A stretch of DNA of 64,000 nucleotides from Cronobacter malonaticus LMG 23826 (GTDB lineage Bacteria; Pseudomonadota; Gammaproteobacteria; Enterobacterales; Enterobacteriaceae). This document shows, in pieces, positions 58,212 through 64,000 of the stretch. Under the pieces are notes generated by a model. The model had not been told where the DNA came from, ran no database searches, and saw only the letters and a list, made by a program, of their open reading frames with translations. Position 1 is the first letter of the stretch; each line of letters starts with the position of its first letter. Where the stretch lies: NCBI RefSeq assembly GCF_001277215.2, contig NZ_CP013940.1:2480001-2544000 (forward strand), in the 5' to 3' direction. Made by a program: the position numbers and the translations under genes.

Positions 58212-59546
58212 TTATGGCGTGGTGCTGTCGGGAGCCTGCGGCGTCAGCAGGACATAACGGTAAAGAAGCTGATTAAGCCGGGTTTCCGTTTCCTGGCGCA
58301 GCGCGGCTGGCACAACGCCCTGCTGGCGCTGCTCTGCCATCTGACGCAACAGCTCTTCTGCTGGCGGCATGGCGGCAAACGCCTGGTGAATGTTAAACAC
58401 CATCGTTTTAAGCTCGCTGCCGGTGAGATATTTACCCCGCCGCTCATCAAGCGCGTTAAGCCTCGCGGTCAATTCGTCGAGCTGCGTCATGCCGCGACGC
58501 CAGCCATCCAGATTTTGCAGTGGCATCGCGGCGGCGCTCATCTGCTGTCGCCACTGGCGGGTCAGCGCCTGCGCCTGTGGATGCTGCGGCAGGAGTTGAC
58601 TTGCCTGACGCGCCAGCTCGCAGGCAAAGCGGATATTGCGCTCCGGCGGCAGCGCGGCGAGCCAGTCGAGGCGCTGTCGCGTCTGAGTCAGTACCATCGC
58701 CGCGTCAATCTGGCGCGCCTGTTCCGCCGTGAGGTTGGCACTGTTTGCCATCTGCGGCCACGCGCGAAGCGACGCCGCAATCCGCGCCTGCGAAGGATCG
58801 GGGCGATGATAAATCTGCCAGCCCATGAATACCGCGCCGCCCGCCACCAGCATGGTGAGCATACCGGCGATAAAGGGTTTCAGGCTGCGACGCGCTGACC
58901 GTGGTATTGATGGTGTGTCCGGCGCAGACGCGCTGGCCGCGACATAGACCCGGCGGATGTCATCTGTCTGCGCGTCATGGACAGCCGCCGCGCGCTCCTT
59001 AAGCGTCACCTCGCCCTGCCCGGCGTCGTTTTCCAGCCGCGCCGCCGCGTTATGCAAATGCATACGCAGCGCGTCCATCTGACTGACATGCTTCAGTTCA
59101 AGGCGCTCCAGCACCGTGATAATACGCGTTACGTGCTGCTCCGCCTGATAGAGCGCGCCGAGATCCGCATAGGTCAACGAGAGTGTGCGCAGCGTCTGCT
59201 GCACTCGCTGGCTGAGGCCGCTTAAAATCTCCATTCGCGCGTGCACCGGCTGCGGCCACAGATTTCCCCACTGGCGCGAGATGAGCGCCTCGAGGATAGC
59301 CAGCCCTTCGTTAAGGCCGGGCACTCCCAGCAAGCGCAGACGGGCCTGCGTATACCACGCTGCGGTTTGCAGCTCGACGCCGTTGCGCTCAAAGAGCGAG
59401 AGCGACAGTTGTTCGACGCGCCGCCAGTCCACATCCGGGCGCGCCGGGTGCGTAAGTTTGCCAAGCTCTTCGCGAAGCGCGGCGTAATCCGGCAGCAGGC
59501 GCGGATCGCCGCCGGTTTTCAGATAGCGTTCAGTGGACGTTTCCAT
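58212..59546 (-). CDS. Type VI secretion TagA/VasL-like protein
   Basis: A 444-residue protein with an ImpA_N domain (about 8-130), a single hydrophobic membrane segment (about 222-243) and a VasL-type C-terminal domain. This layout is that of TagA, which in enteroaggregative E. coli stops sheath growth at the far cell membrane; that role here is inferred. The N-terminus starts with the family pattern GGDPRLLPDYAALREEL. It is the third gene of a compact set tssA-tssE-this gene, with gaps of 36 and 23 bases. No other T6SS gene lies in the window. A weak T tract follows, so the end of the operon is not well defined. Confidence 0.82.
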   Translation of the reverse strand: METSTERYLKTGGDPRLLPDYAALREELGKLTHPARPDVDWRRVEQLSLSLFERNGVELQTAAWYTQARLRLLGVPGLNEGLAILEALISRQWGNLWPQPVHARMEILSGLSQRVQQTLRTLSLTYADLGALYQAEQHVTRIITVLERLELKHVSQMDALRMHLHNAAARLENDAGQGEVTLKERAAAVHDAQTDDIRRVYVAASASAPDTPSIPRSARRSLKPFIAGMLTMLVAGGAVFMGWQIYHRPDPSQARIAASLRAWPQMANSANLTAEQARQIDAAMVLTQTRQRLDWLAALPPERNIRFACELARQASQLLPQHPQAQALTRQWRQQMSAAAMPLQNLDGWRRGMTQLDELTARLNALDERRGKYLTGSELKTMVFNIHQAFAAMPPAEELLRQMAEQRQQGVVPAALRQETETRLNQLLYRYVLLTPQAPDSTTP

Positions 59547-59569
59547 AATATCCCTGTCCTGAAGGCCGC

Positions 59570-60025
59570 TCAGAGCGCGGCGCGGTTATCCATAAACTGC
59601 TGTTGTTTAAGGTGGCGAATCAGTACCCGCCCTTCTGGCATAAACTCGGTGCCGTAGCGCACCAGCCCAACGCCTTTCAGCTCGGCGTCGATGGCATAGC
59701 GCAGCTCGCCGGGTGTGGCTTGCGGGAGCATCACCACGTTCAGGCGCTTCAGGCGCGGCTCATACTTCAGCAACACGGCGGAGAGTGTACCGATCAGTTC
59801 ATGGGCGGTGCCGGGCATGCCCTGAAGGATTTTGGTCATATCCGGCAGGCCATAATCCGGCAGATGTTTGAGGCTACCGGCGCGGGTGTTCAGAATACGC
59901 TGCATGTTGTCGAGCACCGACAGAATGACCTGGTTTTCTTCGCTGACAGCATCAAGCGGCAGGCCGCCTGCGAAATTACCGTAAAGCATTTCATAGAGCG
60001 ACGGCGCGAGAGAATTTTCGGGCAT
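59570..60025 (-). CDS. tssE: Type VI secretion baseplate protein TssE
   Basis: A 151-residue baseplate wedge subunit of the gp25/GPW family. The conserved RRI(L/I)NTRxGS signature is present as QRILNTRAGSLKHLPDYGLPD near residues 42-62, followed by the family's RLKRLNVVMLP and a C-terminal strand. It starts after GGAGAAACCG and lies between tssA and the tagA-like gene. In a working T6SS it would join TssF, TssG and TssK; none are present nearby. Confidence 0.92.
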   Translation of the reverse strand: MPENSLAPSLYEMLYGNFAGGLPLDAVSEENQVILSVLDNMQRILNTRAGSLKHLPDYGLPDMTKILQGMPGTAHELIGTLSAVLLKYEPRLKRLNVVMLPQATPGELRYAIDAELKGVGLVRYGTEFMPEGRVLIRHLKQQQFMDNRAAL

Positions 60026-60061
60026 CGGTTTCTCCTTCCCTGATTGATTTAACGTTTTGGC

Positions 60062-61645
60062 TTAGCTGCATAAAACGGCGGCGCGCGCCGGGTCGATGGC
60101 GATAAGCCGCGCCAGCAGATGTTCCATATCGGTTTGCAGGCGCGCTTTCTCCGCGTCGCTGCGCCCGGCCTTCATGCGCAGCAGCCGCAGCCGCCTGGCA
60201 CCCACTTCAAAAAGCAGCGCCGGCTCCCACTGTGAGAGCGTCATCTGCGACGCGCCCACATCAAGCGCCGCCAGCAGATGCAGTGCCAGATCGTTTTTGC
60301 CATATTGCTCGGCTAAACGCGCCATCAACAGGTGCTGGAGCCAGCGCTGGCGCGGCGTGGTGAGCGCAGGCCGGGTCTGTAACCAGCCAAGCGACGCGTC
60401 GATGCCGTCGCTGTCGGCGAGCGCGACGGCTTCCGGCTCCAGTTGCAGCACCTCGTCATCGGCACTGCCTGCATCCACAACGTGCGCCGCGCCGGGGCCG
60501 GAGGTAGTTTCCCGCACCTGCTGCGCGATCCAGTGTTGCGTCACCTCGTCGGCAAACGGCGTGCCGTCGCTGAACGCCAGTGTCTCAAGGCCCGGCAGCC
60601 GGTTTAACAGCCCGTTCAGATCGGCGCGAATAATGCCCGCAAGCGTCTCTTTGTCCGATTTTTGTAAAGCTTCATGGAGATACCACTGTAAATCGAGCCA
60701 CAGGTGACAGGCGCCGCGCGCAAACAGGCTGTCGGCCTGCTCCAGCAGTTCGAGCCAGCTTTGCTGAAGCCAGAGCCGTTTTAACAGCGCGCGCTGGTCG
60801 GCCTTTGGGGGTTCAATACGCGTGCGCCCGTCGCCTGCGAGCGGCGGCAACTGGTGAAGGGTATCGTGACGCAGGCTTTTCATCATGCGGTGAGCGGCGA
60901 GCCAGCCGTCGGGCTGGTTACGCAGGTAGTCGGCAAGCTGGCGGGCCTGATCCAGCAGGTCGCGCCCGGAAGTAATAGCGCTGATAGCGGGCGCAGCCGC
61001 GGGCGGCGTCGCGCTGCTGTCGCTGGTGGTTTGCGGAACGACGGCATCCATGCCCCCCGCTTTCATCAGCCGCGCTTCCAGCGCGCCGTACAGCGCAATT
61101 AACGACGGGCGCGCGGCAGGCTCCTCCTGCGCCAGCGCCTTTTCAATCAACAGCAGCGCGCCCGCGGTACGACGGGCGTCATCACGCGTCACTTCCGGGT
61201 AAAGCGACAGGCTGTCGAGGACGCGCGCACCCGCGAGCCACTCCAGCGCCGCCTGACGGCTGCGCGCGCGCTGCGGGTGCAGCGCCGTGCCAAAACGCGT
61301 AAGCAGCGCAGCGAGCAGCTCCAGCCCTTCGGCTAAACCCGCTTCACCGTCACGGTGTAGCCGCGCCCAGGCGTAATAGGTGGCGACACGGATATCTTTC
61401 GATGCTGTGGTCAGCACTTTTTCTGCCAGCTCACTGATAAGCGTGATGTCCGCGCCGGAGAGCTTATTCACCTCCTCGCGGATCTGCTGGAAATCGTCGT
61501 CATAACCCGGATCGTTCCCGGTGGGGGCCGTGGCGATGACGGGTTGCAGCCACTTTTCCCAGAGCGCGAGACGCGCCTGTGCCTGCGCCGCCAGCTCATC
61601 TTTCTGTGTCTGACAACTCTCTATAACCGTTTGCAGCGATGCCAT
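60062..61645 (-). CDS. tssA: Type VI secretion protein TssA
   Basis: A 527-residue TssA/VasJ-family protein that guides baseplate docking and sheath and tube growth. An ImpA_N domain spans about residues 15-130 (GNDPGYDDDFQQIREEVNK; ELLAALLTRFGTALHPQ-type). A Pro/Ala/Ser-rich linker near residues 205-225 leads to a middle domain (RQLADYLRNQPDGWLAAHRMMKSLRHDTL) and a C-terminal domain with ARLIAIDPARA. It is the first gene of the trio and follows GGGAGAGAAACA. The long gap to tRNA-Ser (61646-61947) shows no gene. Confidence 0.9.
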   Translation of the reverse strand: MASLQTVIESCQTQKDELAAQAQARLALWEKWLQPVIATAPTGNDPGYDDDFQQIREEVNKLSGADITLISELAEKVLTTASKDIRVATYYAWARLHRDGEAGLAEGLELLAALLTRFGTALHPQRARSRQAALEWLAGARVLDSLSLYPEVTRDDARRTAGALLLIEKALAQEEPAARPSLIALYGALEARLMKAGGMDAVVPQTTSDSSATPPAAAPAISAITSGRDLLDQARQLADYLRNQPDGWLAAHRMMKSLRHDTLHQLPPLAGDGRTRIEPPKADQRALLKRLWLQQSWLELLEQADSLFARGACHLWLDLQWYLHEALQKSDKETLAGIIRADLNGLLNRLPGLETLAFSDGTPFADEVTQHWIAQQVRETTSGPGAAHVVDAGSADDEVLQLEPEAVALADSDGIDASLGWLQTRPALTTPRQRWLQHLLMARLAEQYGKNDLALHLLAALDVGASQMTLSQWEPALLFEVGARRLRLLRMKAGRSDAEKARLQTDMEHLLARLIAIDPARAAVLCS

Positions 61646-61909
61646 TGTTTCTCTCCCTGAAACCGCCTGCCCCGCCGGAATATGGCGATAAGCGTTATTT
61701 AACAGTGTGTTAAAGCGCTGATGCTACGCACGCAAATAACATTCACAAGCGAGGGGCAACGGGCAGGTGTAAGCAGAGTTTACCGGTCAGGAGAGGTATC
61801 AGGCGGTCAGGCGGCCCTGCATGCGGCAGGCGGTTTTTCTTCCAGTAACAAACTTACCGAAAACCATTAAGGAAACCCTGATGAAGCGCGGAAGGCGAAA
61901 CACCCAAAC

Positions 61910-61938
61910 GAAAAAGGGGACGCCTTTCGGCATCCCCT
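61910..61938 (-). terminator. Terminator after tRNA-Ser(UGA)
   Basis: Stem 61915-61924 with 61929-61938 (one mismatch), followed on the minus strand by a T run. Confidence 0.75.
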
Positions 61939-61947
61939 TGAATTGGT

Positions 61948-62035
61948 TGGCGGAAGCGCAGAGATTCGAACTCTGGAACCCTTTCGGGTCGCCGGTTTTC
62001 AAGACCGGTGCCTTCAACCGCTCGGCCACACTTCC
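61948..62035 (-). tRNA. serT: tRNA-Ser, anticodon TGA
   Basis: An 88-base type II tRNA on the minus strand with encoded CCA. The acceptor is GGAAGTG paired with CGCTTCC (one non-Watson-Crick pair), the anticodon loop carries TGA, the long variable arm is CGACCCGAAAGGGTTCC-like, and the T-arm is CAGAG-TTCGAAT-CTCTG. It matches E. coli serT, which also lies in this chromosomal neighbourhood. It stands at the edge of the orphan T6SS trio, a plausible integration site, though no duplicated tRNA end is visible beside those genes. Confidence 0.97.
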
Positions 62036-62192
62036 GCAATGACGCGAACTATAAACATCCCCCCGCGCCGTGTAAAGCCCGAATGTGTTCGATTGCCTTA
62101 AAAACAGCCAAAAGCCCGCTAATTGACTGAAATACCGGCACAACGATCACAAATAAAGCAGTTTTACGGGCAATAACAGCACCGCGTTCCGG

Positions 62193-63818
62193 TTAATGTT
62201 TTTTGATGTACATATCTTTGGTGTAGTAGAAGCCCAGGTTACTGGAGTAAAAACCGCCAACCCAGGGTTTCACCATATGGGTACGCACGTAGTGATAGAC
62301 CGGAATCGCGGGCACATCCTGAGCCAGGATCGTTTCCGCCTGCTGATAATATTTCCCGCGTTCGGTGACATCAGCGGCTTTTGAGGCGTTCGTCAGGGCC
62401 TCGTCATACGCTTTGTTGGTATAGCGCGAGGTGTTCTGGCTGTCGCCGGTGCGGTAGTTATTCAGGAAGGTCGAGGCGTCGTCGTAATCGGCATTCCACG
62501 CGTAGCGCACCACGTCGAAATTACCGGTGTGTTTACTATCCAGCATAGTTTTCCACTCCTGGTTCTGGAGCTTCACTACCACGCCGAGATTTTTCTGCCA
62601 CATGGAGCTTGCCGCGATGGCGATGCGCTGGTGCGATTCCAAAGTGTTATAGAGCAGATTAAACGTGAGCGGATGCTGAGCGTTGAAGCCTGCCTCTTGC
62701 AGCAGTTTTTTCGCCTCGCTGACGCGTTTTTCGAGCGGCCAGCTGGCGTACTCCGGCGGCGCGATTTTCACGCCGCCAATTTCAGGCTGGCTGACCACCC
62801 ACGCCGGACGCTGCCCCTGCGCCAGCACTTTCTGGGCGATGATGTCTTTGTCGAGCGCCATGTTGAGCGCACGGCGCACGCGCGGATCGTTAAACGGCGG
62901 TTTGCTGGTGTTAAATTCGTAGTAATACGTTGCCAGCAGCGGCGAGACATTAACCTGATCGGGCATTGTTTTTTTCAACTGGGCGAACTGATTGAGCGGC
63001 ACGGTACTGGTGATGTCAATTTCGCCCGCTTTATAGCGATTCAGATCCGCCGTTTCGGCGGCGATGGGCAGATAAGTGACTTTATTAATGACGGTCTCTT
63101 TGTCGTTCCAGTAGCGTTTATTACGCTCGGCCACGATCTTTTCATTCACCACCCAGTCGGTGACCTTATACGCCCCGCTGCAGACGAAATGCTCCGGGCG
63201 CGCCCATTTATCGCCGAAACGCTCAACGGCGGTTTTATCGATGGGTACCAGCGACGGGTGCGCCAGCATCGACAGGAACGCCGCGGTAGGCTGCGTCAGG
63301 GTCACCTGAACGGTATTGTCATCCAGCGCTTTCACGCCCAGCGTGTCGGTCGGCTTTTTGCCGTTGGCGATGTCAGCGGCGTTTTCAATATTCATGTTGC
63401 CCGGAAAACTGGCATAAGGAGAGACGGTTTTCGGGTCGACCAGACGCCGCCAGCTCCAGACCACATCTTCCGCCGTAATAGGCTCGCCGTCAGACCAGGT
63501 CACGCCTTTGCGCAGATGAAACGTCCAGACGGTGTTGTCTTTGTTTTCCCAGCTTTCCGCAAGCCGCGGTTCAATCGAGCCATCTTTACGCACCGCCACC
63601 AGCCCTTCAAAAACGTCGCTGATGATGTTGAATTCAACGTCGCTCTCGACTTTATGCGGGTCGAGCGAGGCAGGCTCGCTGCCGTTGTTACGCACCAGTT
63701 CCTGTTTTGCCGCCAGCTCAACGCCTGCCGGCACCTGCGCCGCATACGCCGTCGCGCATGCGCCGGAAATGACGGCGGCGATGAGAGAAAAAGTCAGAGC
63801 CTTATGATTCACTTTCAT
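62193..63818 (-). CDS. OppA/MppA-like periplasmic peptide-binding protein
   Basis: A periplasmic ABC substrate-binding protein of family 5 (oligopeptide type), 541 residues. The signal peptide ends AYA before AQVPAGVELA. Family blocks: VRNNGSEPASLDPHKVES, WTFHLRKGVTWSDGEPITAEDVVWSWRRLVDP (two parts), CSGAYKVTDWVVNE, and the C-terminal VRTHMVKPWVGGFYSSN. It resembles both OppA (543 residues) and MppA (537) of E. coli, and I cannot choose between them; no oppBCDF genes follow, so it probably shares a permease encoded elsewhere, as MppA does. Confidence 0.9.
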   Translation of the reverse strand: MKVNHKALTFSLIAAVISGACATAYAAQVPAGVELAAKQELVRNNGSEPASLDPHKVESDVEFNIISDVFEGLVAVRKDGSIEPRLAESWENKDNTVWTFHLRKGVTWSDGEPITAEDVVWSWRRLVDPKTVSPYASFPGNMNIENAADIANGKKPTDTLGVKALDDNTVQVTLTQPTAAFLSMLAHPSLVPIDKTAVERFGDKWARPEHFVCSGAYKVTDWVVNEKIVAERNKRYWNDKETVINKVTYLPIAAETADLNRYKAGEIDITSTVPLNQFAQLKKTMPDQVNVSPLLATYYYEFNTSKPPFNDPRVRRALNMALDKDIIAQKVLAQGQRPAWVVSQPEIGGVKIAPPEYASWPLEKRVSEAKKLLQEAGFNAQHPLTFNLLYNTLESHQRIAIAASSMWQKNLGVVVKLQNQEWKTMLDSKHTGNFDVVRYAWNADYDDASTFLNNYRTGDSQNTSRYTNKAYDEALTNASKAADVTERGKYYQQAETILAQDVPAIPVYHYVRTHMVKPWVGGFYSSNLGFYYTKDMYIKKH

Positions 63819-64000
63819 TTTCCACGCCTTGTGTGTTGTTGTGATGTGTCGTTAACACTGATAGTCGCGAGCCGGGTTTCATGCAACGCTTTTACGTCAT
63901 ATATAAGAGGGGGATCTGAAAGCGCGTCGGGGCAGCCCGGTTTTTATGATATAAACGCCTTTTCTGAGTCCTTGTTTTTAGAGAAATAAAGCAGCGTAAA
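63819..64000. promoter_or_regulatory. Region upstream of the OppA-like gene, to window end
   Basis: 182 bases with no clear gene; it holds the promoter for the OppA-like gene. I found no convincing operator. Confidence 0.4.

Overview
The window is chromosomal DNA of an enterobacterium. Almost every core gene has a close counterpart in the Escherichia coli 23-25 min region, in blocks of conserved order. A Cronobacter-like genome (or a close relative such as Franconibacter or Siccibacter) fits best. The grounds are overall protein similarity recalled from memory and a B3 metallo-beta-lactamase-fold gene carrying the R/Q/K substitutions reported for Cronobacter. Complete curli operons argue against most C. 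sakazakii strains. This genus call is inference; no database was searched.

Layout. (1) 1-10.4 kb: housekeeping genes mdtH (5' end cut by the window), grxB, yceB, pyrC (PurR operator and leader hairpin), dinI (perfect LexA box), bssS, solA, yceJ-yceI, trhO, lpxL, mysB, yceK. (2) 10.5-18 kb: envelope genes, with opgGH (glucan backbone synthesis) divergent from opgC (succinylation), then ymdB-clsC. (3) 18-22.8 kb: the curli locus, csgBAC plus a ymdA-like gene on the minus strand and csgDEFG on the plus strand, around a 704-bp regulatory region. (4) 23-26 kb: ycdZ, ycdY, ycdX, ghrA. (5) 26-35.5 kb: an accessory segment where E. coli has serX. It holds a four-gene chaperone-usher fimbrial operon and a YdeP-type molybdopterin oxidoreductase lying between two identical tRNA-Ser(GGA) genes. 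Each tRNA gene is followed by an array of 190-bp tandem repeats containing the tRNA 3' end and a terminator. (6) 35.5-40.3 kb: phoH and the intact efeUOB iron-uptake operon with a Fur box. (7) 40.5-48.2 kb: a CNT nucleoside transporter, a small lipoprotein, and divergent putP/putA with PutA operators. (8) 48.3-54.6 kb: rutR and rutABCDEFG (pyrimidine nitrogen use), with a sigma-54 promoter visible. (9) 54.7-64 kb: ymdF, wrbA-yccJ, a B3 MBL-fold gene divergent from a LysR gene, an orphan type VI secretion trio (tssA, tssE, tagA/vasL-like), tRNA-Ser(UGA), and an OppA-like peptide-binding protein.

Working together: the surface and biofilm genes (opg, csg, fimbriae, bssS, lpxL) and the nitrogen and carbon scavenging genes (rut, put, solA, nucleoside transporter, OppA-like) dominate. 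The least explained structure is the pair of tRNA-Ser(GGA) transcription units with their 190-bp repeat arrays. They resemble in architecture the tyrT/rtT repeats of E. coli but use a different tRNA and a different repeat, and they are presented as the main candidate for an undescribed RNA system.
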